A stretch of 60,581 bases of DNA from Nocardia sp. BSTN01 (GCF_015354405.1 NZ_JADKYP010000046.1:1-60581); one strand, 5' to 3'; positions 9,430 through 17,903 are shown, counted from the first letter of the stretch. Program-made: numbers and translations. Notes: generated by a model not told the origin, from the sequence alone.

Positions 9430-10112
9430 CGCGTTCCAGCCGTCCCCGTTCGGCCCGCGGCTCCGGTACCGAGCTGCGCGCAGAGATCCTGGCCGCGACA
9501 CGAGAGTTGCTGGCGCGCACCGGTAATGCCGATTCGGTGTCGATTCGTGAGGTCGGCGGGCTGGTCGGCGTCACCGCACCGTCGATCTACCGCCACTTCG
9601 CCGACAAGGACGACCTCATCGACGCCGCGGTGGCGGAGGTGTTCGAAGATCTCGACGCCGCCATCGGCGCCGCGAGCGACCCCACCGTCTCGCCCATGTC
9701 CCGATTGCGTCAGCAGGGGCTGGCCTACGTGCGCTTCGCCCTACAGCACCCCGGTCAATACCGCGTCGCCACCGCCGCCTCGCCCGGCGAAGGCCCCTCG
9801 GCGGTGGATGTGGTGCTGGGCAGTGGTGCGTTCCAACGGTTTTCGCAGACCGTGCGGGAGGCGATGGACTCCGGCGTACTCGCACCCGGCGACCCGATGC
9901 CGCTGGTGCTCGAGCTCTGGGCCGCCGCGCACGGTATCGCGTCGCTGCTCATCGCCAAACCTCATCTGCCGTGGGGCGATGCCGAGGCCGTCGCCGACCG
10001 GGTCATGGCGGCGGCCTGCCTCGGACATGCGGTGCTGGAGGTCATCGGCGGGGAGACACCGAACCCCGACGAGGGTGCGCGCTGGTTGGCGCAGTTGCGC
10101 GAGGACCGGTAA
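9426..10112 (+). CDS. TetR/AcrR-family transcriptional regulator
   Basis: 228 aa. The N-terminal helix-turn-helix (about residues 17-63) ends in the classic VTAPSIYRHFADKDDL recognition segment. The C-terminal ligand-binding domain resembles the TetR_C_33/WHG type. The GTG start at 9426 overlaps the upstream MMPL stop by four bases, so it is the second gene of an exporter-repressor operon. It most likely represses that operon through the palindrome at 7113-7143 and releases it on binding the exporter's substrate. Confidence 0.9.
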   Translation: MTRSSRPRSARGSGTELRAEILAATRELLARTGNADSVSIREVGGLVGVTAPSIYRHFADKDDLIDAAVAEVFEDLDAAIGAASDPTVSPMSRLRQQGLAYVRFALQHPGQYRVATAASPGEGPSAVDVVLGSGAFQRFSQTVREAMDSGVLAPGDPMPLVLELWAAAHGIASLLIAKPHLPWGDAEAVADRVMAAACLGHAVLEVIGGETPNPDEGARWLAQLREDR

Positions 10113-10141
10113 CGCTCAGGCCGGGGAGATCACGGCGCCGA

Positions 10142-11380
10142 TCACGACACCGAATCCGACGGGGAGTTCCAGGTGTTGCACATCCAGGTCCGGTTGTTGT
10201 CCTCCCCCTGTGCGTACCACGCCCCGTAGTGCTGGTTGGCCCCGTGGTCGCGCACGTCGGAATGATCGTCCCCGCGTTGATAGTTGTCCTGTTTCACGTA
10301 GTAGGCCTGATCGTTGGAGACCGTGCCCGCCACCTCGGAGGAGCTGATGAACATGCCGCCGAAGCACTGGGCCTCCAACTCCAGCCGACGCGAAAGCTCC
10401 AGGCCCGCAGCAGAATTGGTACCGGCGTTGTAGCGGTCGCGGCTCATCTTGGACATGATGCCGGAGATGGCCTGTACATGGTGGCCGTATTCGTGCGCGA
10501 AGACCCCGAGGTAGACGTACCAGCGGTCGCCGTACACCTCGGTCTGAATGTGATCCAGCGGCATGTAGATCGTATTGTTGGCCGAGCAGTAGAACGCGGC
10601 GTAACTGCCGGAACTGCCACACGGTGACGCCGCGTTCGCGCCACTCGCCGGAACACTCACGGTGGGGCTGGAGAACGGGAGGTTCTGCGCCACGAGTACC
10701 GGCTGCCACATCCGGTCCAGACACGATTTCGCCGCCTGGAAGAAGGCTGTCGCCGACGCGACATCGGAACCCCATCGGGGGTAGCCGCAAGAGATGTTGA
10801 TCAGCCCGGAGTTGTGATCGTCGAAGATCGGATTGGCCGCCGTGGCCGCAACGGGCTGGGGGCCGGCCGGTTTCGTCGTCGGCACGACAGTCGTCGTGCG
10901 GTAGTAGGGCTTCGTCGTGGACGGATACGGCGTCGTCGTGGACCGCGCGGTCGTGGCGGTTTCGCTGGTGCTCGTGGCCCAGGTGGGCGGCGTATACGTG
11001 AAGCTCGGCGTCGATGTCGAATACGACGCCGACGAATTGTCGCGACCGCCCATGGTCGCGAACGCGACCAGCCCGCCGACCACCACGAAGACGAACAGCA
11101 CCGCGAGGACCGCCCCGACCGCACCGCCACCGGATCGCGGCGGCGGATAGGGACGGCCGTAATAGCCGGGCGGCGGCAACGGCGGTCCGCCGTAGGGCCC
11201 GACCGGATATGCCCCCGGCGGTGGTAGCGGCGCACCGTACGGTGGGCGCGGACCGGGTGGTGGATACCCCGGAGGCGGGCCGTATCCGGGTGGTGGCCCG
11301 TACCCGGGCGGCGGGCCGTAGGGCGGGCGACCGTGAGGCGGAACCCCGTGCGGCGGTGGATATCTCGGCGGTTGCGGCAT
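10142..11380 (-). CDS. Membrane-anchored neutral zinc metallopeptidase (YpfJ/zinc-protease family), copy 1
   Basis: 412 aa. A Pro/Tyr/Gly-rich cytoplasmic N-terminus (about 1-85) is followed by one membrane helix (about 90-113) and a Ser/Thr linker. The extracytoplasmic peptidase-like domain carries HEYGHH near residues 294-299, the HExxH zinc motif of the family, and the downstream ELEAQCFGG segment supplies a likely third ligand. It ends 29 bp from tetR, convergent with it. It starts 6 bp after the stop of its paralogue, so the two form an operon. The substrate is unknown. Confidence 0.88.
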   Translation of the reverse strand: MPQPPRYPPPHGVPPHGRPPYGPPPGYGPPPGYGPPPGYPPPGPRPPYGAPLPPPGAYPVGPYGGPPLPPPGYYGRPYPPPRSGGGAVGAVLAVLFVFVVVGGLVAFATMGGRDNSSASYSTSTPSFTYTPPTWATSTSETATTARSTTTPYPSTTKPYYRTTTVVPTTKPAGPQPVAATAANPIFDDHNSGLINISCGYPRWGSDVASATAFFQAAKSCLDRMWQPVLVAQNLPFSSPTVSVPASGANAASPCGSSGSYAAFYCSANNTIYMPLDHIQTEVYGDRWYVYLGVFAHEYGHHVQAISGIMSKMSRDRYNAGTNSAAGLELSRRLELEAQCFGGMFISSSEVAGTVSNDQAYYVKQDNYQRGDDHSDVRDHGANQHYGAWYAQGEDNNRTWMCNTWNSPSDSVS

Positions 11381-11386
11381 GGCGGT

Positions 11387-12613
11387 TCAGCTCACCTGTC
11401 CGGACGGCGCGATGAAGGTGTTGCAGGGCGCGGTCGCGTTCTTGTCGAATCCGGTACTCCACCAGTCGCCGGCGTGTTCGGCGGTGCCGTGGCTGCGCAT
11501 ATCGCCGGCGCTGTCACCTCGGCCGTAGGCGTCCTTGCGCGCGGATTGCGCCTGCACCGGCGTCAGCGATTTCCCCCCGGCCGAGGATGCGAAGTACATG
11601 CCGTCGAAACAGTTGGCCTGCAGTTCGATTCGTCGCGAGAGGTCGAGCCCCTCGTCGCTGTAGAGGCCGGTCTGGCGGCGCTGTTTGTTCGCGGCGCCGA
11701 GGATCCCGGACAGCGCCTGGATATGGTGACCGTATTCGTGGGCGAAGACCGAGAGGTAGATCTCCCAATGATCGTGGAACATGTCCGTCTGCAGCTGACT
11801 GATCGGCATGTAGATGGTCTGATCCGCACCGCAGTAGAAGGCCGCGAAATTGCTGCTGGATCCGCTGCACGGCGTGGTGATGCCCGACGTGGTCGCGGTG
11901 ACGACGAGTTTCGGTGGCGTGAACTTCAATTTCGCATTCTCCAGCACCGGTTTCCAGGCGTCGGCCAGACAGGCCGCGGCACTGTCGAAGAATGCGCGCG
12001 CGGCGTCGACCTGCGTGCTCCACGGGGTATACGGGCAGCGCGCCGGACTCAGCGGCGAACCCGGGTCGGCCAGTAGTGGATTGGCGCCGGTTTCGGCGAC
12101 GCCGGCGGAATCCTTTCCGGGCGGGGGGTTGTAGCTGTAGTTGCCGTGTTCCCCCGTATGGGAGGCGGCGTCGAATCCGGTCCGCACGGCGAAGCGGATG
12201 AGGCCCGAGGTGACGATCAGCAAGATCACGACGACGACCGCGCCGAATCCCCCGCCTCGCTTGCGCGGCGGAGCGGGGCGTGGGCCGGCCGGGCCGTACG
12301 GCCGCGGCGGCGGAATCGGTGGACGATGGCCGGGCGGCGCGACGGCCCGATAACCCTGTCCCGCAACGGATCCCGGGTTCCCGCCGTAACCGGCGGGCGT
12401 GGGGTATCCACGCGGCGGGGATCCGGCGGGCGCCGCGTACCCCGGAGGGGGCGGATAAGCGGGTGGAGGCGGATAACCGGGCGGTGCCGAGTGGCCGGGC
12501 GGGGGACCGTATCCCGGCGGTGGTCCCGGGCGCCGCGGGCCGCCCGGACCATAGGGTGGAACCGGCCGTCCGCCCGGCGGATTCGGGCCGTGCCCGTAGG
12601 GTGGTCGACTCAC
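11387..12613 (-). CDS. Membrane-anchored neutral zinc metallopeptidase, copy 2
   Basis: 408 aa paralogue of the next gene downstream, with the same plan: Pro/Gly/Tyr-rich N-terminus (about 1-115), one membrane helix, and an exported peptidase domain with HEYGHHIQALSG near residue 291. The helix-rich ELQANCFDGM stretch matches the paralogue's ELEAQCFGGM. The start is a GTG (12613) preceded by a GGGGGAG site. The two copies differ widely in the linker but share the catalytic block, so the duplication is not recent. It is divergent from the DUF2207 gene, with a 135-bp shared promoter region. Confidence 0.88.
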   Translation of the reverse strand: MSRPPYGHGPNPPGGRPVPPYGPGGPRRPGPPPGYGPPPGHSAPPGYPPPPAYPPPPGYAAPAGSPPRGYPTPAGYGGNPGSVAGQGYRAVAPPGHRPPIPPPRPYGPAGPRPAPPRKRGGGFGAVVVVILLIVTSGLIRFAVRTGFDAASHTGEHGNYSYNPPPGKDSAGVAETGANPLLADPGSPLSPARCPYTPWSTQVDAARAFFDSAAACLADAWKPVLENAKLKFTPPKLVVTATTSGITTPCSGSSSNFAAFYCGADQTIYMPISQLQTDMFHDHWEIYLSVFAHEYGHHIQALSGILGAANKQRRQTGLYSDEGLDLSRRIELQANCFDGMYFASSAGGKSLTPVQAQSARKDAYGRGDSAGDMRSHGTAEHAGDWWSTGFDKNATAPCNTFIAPSGQVS

Positions 12614-12748
12614 TCCCCCACTCCCCCTTGTCCGTTCCTCATCCAGCGACAGCCACCGCTCTCCGGCGACAGCCGCCGACGCAGAATAGCAAGCCGCCAG
12701 ATTCGCGACCCCTGCTCGCGCAGTGGCCCACCGCTAAGCTACTGCCCC

Positions 12749-14368
12749 ATGCTGATCTTTCGGGGGGGCGCATTCGGCGCTCTGTTGTTGACCGCGGTCG
12801 GGCTGTTCGCCGCAGCACCGGCCGCTCGGGCGCAGGAGCCCACGGGTGTGTCGATCATCGCGGATGTCAAACTCAGCGAGGGCGGTCTGCTCGAGGTGGC
12901 CGAAACCGTGAAAGTGCCGCCGGGTGGGCAGTTCCATATGGCGCTGCCGCTGCGAGTGGGACGCGACGACGGGAGCGAACGCCGCTTCGGCGTGACCGAC
13001 ATCTCCAGTACCGGACCGGGTTCGGCGAAGGTGGCGGGCGATGTGTTCAGCGTGGACGCGCCGCCGGGGGAATCGTCGTTCAAGTACACCGTGCACGGGA
13101 CGGTCGCCGATGCGCCGGGTACGCAGGTGTTCCACTGGACGGGGGTCCTCAACACCGATGTCGCCTCGTTCGACGGTTCGGTGATCAGCCCGAGTTATCA
13201 GATGGGAATCGCCGACTGCACGGTCGGCTCGGTGGGTAGTACCCGCAAATGCAACGACGCCCGCGTCGAGCCGGACGGCGTCCTCACCATGCACGAGGAG
13301 AACCTGCACAAAGGTGACATCCTCGATGTGACACTGCAGGTGCCGCCCGGCACGGTGAAGGCCAACGCCGATATTCGCGGCGGCCGGGGGTCGGGCGCCT
13401 TCGCCGTCACCGCCCCGGTGCTGATCGCCTTCGGTGTCCTGCTGGCGGCGCTGGCCGCCTTCGGCGCCTATCTGGCCCGGTCTCGCCGCCAGGACAGCGC
13501 AGCCCTGACCTCCACCGAGACCCTGGATCCGGTGCAGCGCAACGGAAACCACACCGAATTCGTCTCCCCGGACGGCATCCTGCCGGGTGAGGCGGGCCTG
13601 TTGCTCGACGGCTCCGCCGATGCCGCCGATATCGCCGCCACCGTGGTCGATCTGGCGGTGCGGCGCTACCTGTGGATCGCCGCGGTGAGCGATTCGGACT
13701 GGCGCATCACCCGGGTGAATCCCGCCGATGATCAACTGCGCAGCTACGAAAAGCACGTCTACACGACACTGCTGCCCGAGGGCGCCGACTCGGTGCTGCT
13801 GTCGGAACTGCGGGCGCCGGGACGCGTCGCCGCCGAGCCCGTCCGCTCGGCGCTGCGTCGCGATGCGGTCGAGCGCGGCACGTTGATCGATCACGACCGG
13901 CGCGGGCTCGCCTTCTGGATCGGCATCGCGCTGCTGGTGGCCGGGGTGGGAGCCACCGTCGGCCTCGCCATCGCCGGCGGGTACGCACTGGTCGGCGTGG
14001 CCATCGCGCTCGGCGGTGCGGCCGTCCTGCTGCTCGGCCGGTATCTGCCGGTGCGGACCGCCGCGGGCCGCGCACTCGCCGCCCAGGTGAAGGCGCTGCA
14101 GAACGGACTCGACGCCCAGCGGCCCGATCAGATCCCGCCGGCCGATCGCGAACTGCTGTTCTCGCGGGCGCTGCCGTTCACGATCATCGGTGGCCGGGCC
14201 GACAACTGGATCCGCACCTTCCGCGACGTGGATCCCGGGGCCGACCGTCAGGCCGGGCTCTACTGGTTCGGCGGCTTCGACCGCGACCGGAATCTGCACC
14301 GGTTCGCCGGGCATTTCCCGTATTTCATCACCGCGCTGGAGGGACTGTTCACGACGTCGGGTCACTGA
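12749..14368 (+). CDS. DUF2207-type predicted membrane protein
   Basis: 539 aa. A signal peptide (about 1-28, ending AAPAARAQ) is followed by an extracytoplasmic beta-rich domain (about 30-205). One membrane helix (about 213-235) leads to a cytoplasmic part, then a helical pair (about 385-430) and a tail with a WFGGFDRDRN segment. This arrangement is the DUF2207 (YciQ-like) family, of unknown function. The Met at 12749 starts a proper signal peptide; longer upstream readings do not. Divergent from the two metallopeptidases. Confidence 0.8.
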   Translation: MLIFRGGAFGALLLTAVGLFAAAPAARAQEPTGVSIIADVKLSEGGLLEVAETVKVPPGGQFHMALPLRVGRDDGSERRFGVTDISSTGPGSAKVAGDVFSVDAPPGESSFKYTVHGTVADAPGTQVFHWTGVLNTDVASFDGSVISPSYQMGIADCTVGSVGSTRKCNDARVEPDGVLTMHEENLHKGDILDVTLQVPPGTVKANADIRGGRGSGAFAVTAPVLIAFGVLLAALAAFGAYLARSRRQDSAALTSTETLDPVQRNGNHTEFVSPDGILPGEAGLLLDGSADAADIAATVVDLAVRRYLWIAAVSDSDWRITRVNPADDQLRSYEKHVYTTLLPEGADSVLLSELRAPGRVAAEPVRSALRRDAVERGTLIDHDRRGLAFWIGIALLVAGVGATVGLAIAGGYALVGVAIALGGAAVLLLGRYLPVRTAAGRALAAQVKALQNGLDAQRPDQIPPADRELLFSRALPFTIIGGRADNWIRTFRDVDPGADRQAGLYWFGGFDRDRNLHRFAGHFPYFITALEGLFTTSGH

Positions 14369-14690
14369 TCCGCCGGACGACCTCGTAGGCCGCCCGGGCG
14401 GTGGTGCGGCCTTCGGCCACGGCGGGCAGCAGCCCGACCAGACCCCACGACAGGAATGTGGTGTCGGGCTCCGCACTGCCCTGATCGGCCAGGATTCCGG
14501 CGATCATCCGCTGGGTACCGCGCACGACGACCATGGTGCTCTTCGGGTCCAGAAGCGCCCGCTAGACCTCGGGGTGTCCCTCGGCCAGTTCGATGACGGC
14601 TCGTATCGGGTCACCGGAGCGCCGGGCGAGCGCCGCACGCAGGAATTCGGTCCCGCTCACCACGAGCAGGTCGTCCTTGCCGCGGGCCAA
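14349..14690 (-). pseudogene. Remnant of a regulator-like gene (possibly the C-terminal domain of a TetR-type protein)
   Basis: Reading leftwards from about 14690, a coherent frame opens with RGKDDLLVVSGTEFLRAAL, which resembles the region just after a TetR helix-turn-helix. An in-frame TAG (revcomp near 14563) interrupts it after ELAEGHPEV, and it then runs to a stop at 14349. The DNA-binding N-terminus is missing. The last 20 bp overlap the end of the DUF2207 gene. The TetR assignment is weak; that the gene is truncated and interrupted is much firmer. Confidence 0.5.
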
Positions 14691-15035
14691 CTGCCGCTTC
14701 GACTACGGCGTGGCACAGTCGCTGGAGCTGCCGGATGCCGCGTTCGACGTGGTCACCTGCACGTTCGGTATGCACCACATTCCCGAGGCGGACCGTGGTC
14801 GCGCGCTGGCGGAGAGGTCGCGCGTACTACGGCCCGGAGGACGAGGGCTGCTCGCCGATATGGCGCCCGGGGCGTGCACGGACAGCTGACGAAGCGACTC
14901 AGCAGGCATATGGATCCCACCGAGATCGATATCAGACGGTATCGGAAAGCGCTGCGGGAGACGGGTTTTCAGGACCTCGAATATCGGACGATCAAGCCGT
15001 CAACTGGTGTGCTGACCGGCGTCAAGCCCAGCTGA
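14691..15035 (+). pseudogene. Remnant of a class I SAM-dependent methyltransferase, N-truncated and frameshifted
   Basis: From about 14698 the frame reads SLELPDAAFDVVTCTFGMHH and then RVLRPGG: motifs II-III of a UbiE-type methyltransferase. The SAM-binding GxGxG N-terminus is absent. The frame stops at 14889, but the expected C-terminus (LTKRLSRHMDPTEIDIRRY onward to 15035) continues in another frame. Removing one G from the GGGG run at 14869-14872 restores one open frame. The lost N-terminus abuts the lost N-terminus of the opposing remnant at about 14690. The one-base shift could be a sequencing error; the truncation cannot. Confidence 0.75.
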
Positions 15036-15042
15036 GCGACCT

Positions 15043-15071
15043 CGGTCGGGGTGGCCGTACCACCCCGACCG
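15043..15071. terminator. Bidirectional hairpin terminator
   Basis: CGGTCGGGGTGG (15043-15054) and CCACCCCGACCG (15060-15071) form a perfect 12-bp stem with a 5-nt loop. It lies between the convergent methyltransferase remnant and the ROK gene stop at 15083. There is no long T tract, as is common in high-GC actinobacteria. Confidence 0.65.
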
Positions 15072-15082
15072 TATGCGCCGGC

Positions 15083-16363
15083 TCAGCGCGAGCGCGTGGC
15101 CCGGCGCAGTGCCGACAGCGGATCGGCGTAGCAGACGCTGAGCGAGGTGACGGCCGCCGCATGCTCCTGGACCCGCCCGCCGAATCGGCTGATCCGCAGG
15201 TCGGCCGGGGCGAGAGTGGTGGCGCGACCGAAGGCCTGCACGACTCGTTCGAGTCCCGGCCGGTAACCGGTGAAGGCCTGTCCGCCCAGCACCACCCGAT
15301 CAGGGTTGAACATGTCGCGCACCAGAGCCGCGGTGTTGCCGAGGATCTCGGCCCGCTCGAACAGCATGTCGCGAGCCGGGGCGGAACCCTGTTCGGCGGC
15401 CTTGTACAGCTCGGCGATCACCGGCTTCCGCGGCGCCTCCCGCTTCGGCACGATGCCGGCGCGCACGGCGCGAGCCAGCACCGCCGCCTCACCGACCGTG
15501 GCCTCCAAGCAGCCGCGCCGGCCGCACGAGCAATCGATATCGGATCCGGTCGGCAGATGCGCGATCGAACCCGGGCCGTTCGCCGGGGTGTAGACGCGAT
15601 CGTGCAGCGTGACCGCGACACCGACCGTCTCCCGGCCGTAGATGTAGAGGCTGCTGCCGGGCCGGTCCTGGGCACCGGAACGATCCGGTGTACCGGTGGT
15701 GAGCAGCAGTTCGGCGGCAGCCATCGCCTCCACGTGGGCGGCGACCGAAACCGGCAGGTCCAGCACGGTGGCGAAGATCGGGCCGACCGGCGCCGACTGC
15801 CAATCCAGGCGGGGGTGATCCACGACGCCGGCGACAGGATCGACCCGTCCGGCCAGCGCCACACCGACCCACAACGGCCGGCGCCGCGGTAATCGGTCGA
15901 GGAAGGCCTTCGCGCTGCGGGCGATGATGGTGATGGCCGCCTCCTGCGCGGCCTGCGGGGTGGCGATCTCCAGCCCGCCCAGAATGCGGCCGGACAGGTC
16001 GGCGGCCACGATCCGGGTGAGATTCGCACCGATGTGGACGCCCAACGTGGCGAAGCGGTCCGTCTCGACCTCGAACGGTACGCGCGGACGCCCGACCGCA
16101 CCGGATGCGGTGAGATCAGCGCGTTCTCGCAACAGGCCGGACGAAAGTAGCGCCGACACTTGGCGGTTCACGGTGGCGATGCTCAAACCCGTTGTCTGAG
16201 CGGCATTGTCGCGGAAGATCGGCCCGCGGGTGGCGGCGCGCAGGACGGCGGCCGCCGGGTTGTCGGTGATCCGCAATTCCGGCGGAACCACCGGCCGCGG
16301 CGCACTGCGTACCGGCCGCGGACGAGAGGGGGAAGACTGTCGTTCGAGGGTGGGGCTCGTCAT
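15083..16363 (-). CDS. ROK-family transcriptional regulator
   Basis: 426 aa. A winged-helix DNA-binding region (about residues 35-100, with GLSIATVNRQVSALLSSGLL) is joined to a ROK sugar-kinase-like domain. The zinc signature CSCGRRGCLE is near residues 276-285. The ATP/sugar-side LGVHIGANLTRIVAADLSG motif is retained in altered form. ROK repressors usually respond to sugars or sugar phosphates. Its long upstream region carries a leader peptide ending in Cys-Cys, and the divergent neighbour is the GntR-ferredoxin-ABC operon, so a role in sulfur rather than sugar control is a possible inference. The ATG at 16363 is the natural start. Confidence 0.85.
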   Translation of the reverse strand: MTSPTLERQSSPSRPRPVRSAPRPVVPPELRITDNPAAAVLRAATRGPIFRDNAAQTTGLSIATVNRQVSALLSSGLLRERADLTASGAVGRPRVPFEVETDRFATLGVHIGANLTRIVAADLSGRILGGLEIATPQAAQEAAITIIARSAKAFLDRLPRRRPLWVGVALAGRVDPVAGVVDHPRLDWQSAPVGPIFATVLDLPVSVAAHVEAMAAAELLLTTGTPDRSGAQDRPGSSLYIYGRETVGVAVTLHDRVYTPANGPGSIAHLPTGSDIDCSCGRRGCLEATVGEAAVLARAVRAGIVPKREAPRKPVIAELYKAAEQGSAPARDMLFERAEILGNTAALVRDMFNPDRVVLGGQAFTGYRPGLERVVQAFGRATTLAPADLRISRFGGRVQEHAAAVTSLSVCYADPLSALRRATRSR

Positions 16364-16468
16364 GGGGCGAAGTCCTTGTCGAAAGTCTCGTGAAGAGACG
16401 GAACTACATCGGCAACAAGGCAGCGAGAAGGGCCCGAAAGGGTCGACAGACGGACGACTGGAGCGGTC

Positions 16469-16576
16469 TCAGCTGCGCGGCCGGGAACAACACAGTTCCC
16501 GCTGCCGCGGCAGCCGCACACCGAGCGCCACGGTCACGTAGGTGACCCGTGCGCGGTTCGAACGGCTGGTGGACAT
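16469..16576 (-). CDS. Candidate leaderless leader peptide with Cys-Cys (cysteine attenuator) upstream of the ROK gene
   Basis: A 35-codon frame from ATG at 16576 ends RQRELCCSRPRS, with adjacent TGT TGT codons eight codons before the stop. The ATG has no ribosome site but is preceded, at the spacing expected for a leaderless transcript, by TACCGT (16584-16589, minus strand), a TANNNT -10 hexamer. The Cys codons sit in the loop of a perfect hairpin (16482-16501). Known in mycobacteria: leaderless polycysteine short frames act as cysteine-responsive attenuators of downstream sulfur genes. Here the next gene is the ROK regulator, 105 bp downstream. Assignment is by pattern only. Confidence 0.5.
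   Translation of the reverse strand: MSTSRSNRARVTYVTVALGVRLPRQRELCCSRPRS
16482..16501 (-). promoter_or_regulatory. Hairpin enclosing the Cys-Cys codons of the leader
   Basis: CGGGAAC (16482-16488) and GTTCCCG (16495-16501) pair perfectly around a 6-nt loop that contains the leader's TGT TGT codons on the minus strand. A second perfect palindrome, GCTGCCGCGGCAGC, adjoins it at 16501-16514, and GTCTC/GAGAC (16385-16399) lies just ahead of the ROK start. Alternative pairing of this kind is what an attenuator needs. As double-stranded DNA the first repeat could instead be an operator. Confidence 0.4.
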
Positions 16577-16583
16577 GTGTAAA

Positions 16584-16589
16584 ACGGTA
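16584..16589 (-). promoter_or_regulatory. TANNNT -10 element for the leader transcript
   Basis: On the minus strand this reads TACCGT, with seven bases before the leader ATG. That is the usual actinobacterial -10 consensus and spacing for a transcript starting at the A of ATG. The remaining bases to the GntR gene (16590-16837) show no further gene; they must hold the promoter for the plus-strand operon. Confidence 0.4.
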
Positions 16590-16837
16590 ACATCCCGATT
16601 CCGCGCCGCGCCAGCGAATGGTCACGGCACATATTGCGCTCACACTGATTTGAATGCGGACCCGCATCGCCGCAGGTGGCGCATTACCTTCGATCACCCG
16701 AATTTCAGCAGGTCGGCCGCCCGCGCGGGCGGCGGATAACCGCACACCCGGCCGCCGCCGGCCGTGCGGGCGGCACCCCGGCCGCGACACCCCCGTTACG
16801 CTCGGAAACCGCAGGTCACAAGCGTTAGGAGGTGGAG

Positions 16838-17701
16838 ATGACGGCCGATCCGGTACCCCTGCGGCAGCAGCGCGGCTCCGCTGCCGACCACCCGGCCACC
16901 GGGGCGGAGACGACGGCGCCCGGCGCCGGCGCCCGCACCATTCGCAAGGCCGATCGGGCCCGCCAGGTGGCCGACGTCCTGCGCCAGCAGATCCACACCG
17001 GACAGTGCCCGGACCCGCTGCCCACCGAATCCGAACTCGCCGCGGAATTCGCGGTGTCCCGCAACGCGGTGCGCGAAGCACTGGCACTGCTGCGCGACGA
17101 GGGCCTCATCGGCCGCGTTCCCCGGGTGGGCACCTATGTGGCACAACGTAAATACGATCACGGCCTGGACAGCCTGCGCGGCCTGAAGGAAACACTGCGC
17201 GGCCACGGCGAGGTGCGCAACGAGGTGCGCGCGGCACTGCGCCTCACACCACCGCCCGCGGTCGCCAACCGGCTCGGTCTCGAACCGGGCGAATCCGCGG
17301 TCTACCTGGAGCGGCTGCGCTATCTGGGTGATCTCCCGCTCAGCCTGGACCACACCTATCTGGCCCCGGACATCGGCGAGCAGGTACTCGACTGCGATCT
17401 GCGATCCGAGGACATCTTCGGACTCATCGAACAGATCAGCGGCCAGTCGCTCGGGTCCGCCGACCTGGCGGTGGAGGCCATCACCGCCGATATCCACAGC
17501 GCCGCCACCCTGCAGGCCCCCGAGGGCAGTGCCCTGCTGTTACTGGAGCGACTGACCTATCTCGCCGACGGGCGGCCGGTGGACCTGGAGTACATACGCA
17601 TGCGTGGTGATCGGATCACCCTGCGCGACAGTCTGATTCGCACCACGGAAAGCAACGATTGGAGGCTGAGCCGCCATGGCGTCGGTCAATCAGCGGGCTG
17701 A
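16838..17701 (+). CDS. GntR/HutC-type transcriptional regulator with UTRA domain
   Basis: 287 aa from the ATG at 16838, which has AGGAGG five bases upstream. The winged helix-turn-helix is at about residues 42-104 (LPTESELAAEFAVSRNAVRE, then GLIGRVPRVGTYV), followed by a UTRA ligand-binding domain (about 120-265). UTRA regulators bind the operon's substrate or a derivative. It is the first gene of a plus-strand operon, and its 3' end overlaps the ferredoxin gene by 26 bp. It therefore probably controls the ferredoxin, ABC transporter and flavoprotein genes and itself. The inducer is unknown. Confidence 0.88.
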   Translation: MTADPVPLRQQRGSAADHPATGAETTAPGAGARTIRKADRARQVADVLRQQIHTGQCPDPLPTESELAAEFAVSRNAVREALALLRDEGLIGRVPRVGTYVAQRKYDHGLDSLRGLKETLRGHGEVRNEVRAALRLTPPPAVANRLGLEPGESAVYLERLRYLGDLPLSLDHTYLAPDIGEQVLDCDLRSEDIFGLIEQISGQSLGSADLAVEAITADIHSAATLQAPEGSALLLLERLTYLADGRPVDLEYIRMRGDRITLRDSLIRTTESNDWRLSRHGVGQSAG

Positions 17702-17903
17702 TGTCCCGGTAACCATCGACGAATCGCTGTGCATCGAAGGGTGCACGCTGTGTGTGGAGATCTGCCCGCTGGATTCGCTGGCGATCAATCCGGACAACGG
17801 CAAGGCGTTCATGCACGTCGACGAATGCTGGTACTGCGGTCCGTGCGCGGCACGCTGTCCCACCGGCGCCGTGACCGTGAACATGCCGTATCTGCTGCGC
17901 TGA
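17676..17903 (+). CDS. Two-cluster [4Fe-4S] ferredoxin, AprB-like
   Basis: 75 aa. Two cysteine sets can each bind a [4Fe-4S] cluster: Cys19/23/26/30 (first spacing x3-x2-x3, then Pro) and Cys51/54/57/61 (x2-x2-x3, then Pro). The second set reads DECWYCGPCAARCP, like the QCWECYSCVKICP segment of adenylylsulfate reductase subunit B (from memory). The protein lacks AprB's C-terminal arm and is half its length. A GGAGG site lies ten bases before the ATG. It probably carries electrons to or from the AprA-like flavoprotein encoded at the end of the operon. Confidence 0.85.
   Translation: MASVNQRADVPVTIDESLCIEGCTLCVEICPLDSLAINPDNGKAFMHVDECWYCGPCAARCPTGAVTVNMPYLLR

Noticed and set aside
4879-9501. 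Long minus-strand frames opposite the amt and MMPL genes
   Set aside because: His/Arg/Asp/Gln-rich translations with no domain pattern; the opposite strand encodes well-supported membrane proteins.
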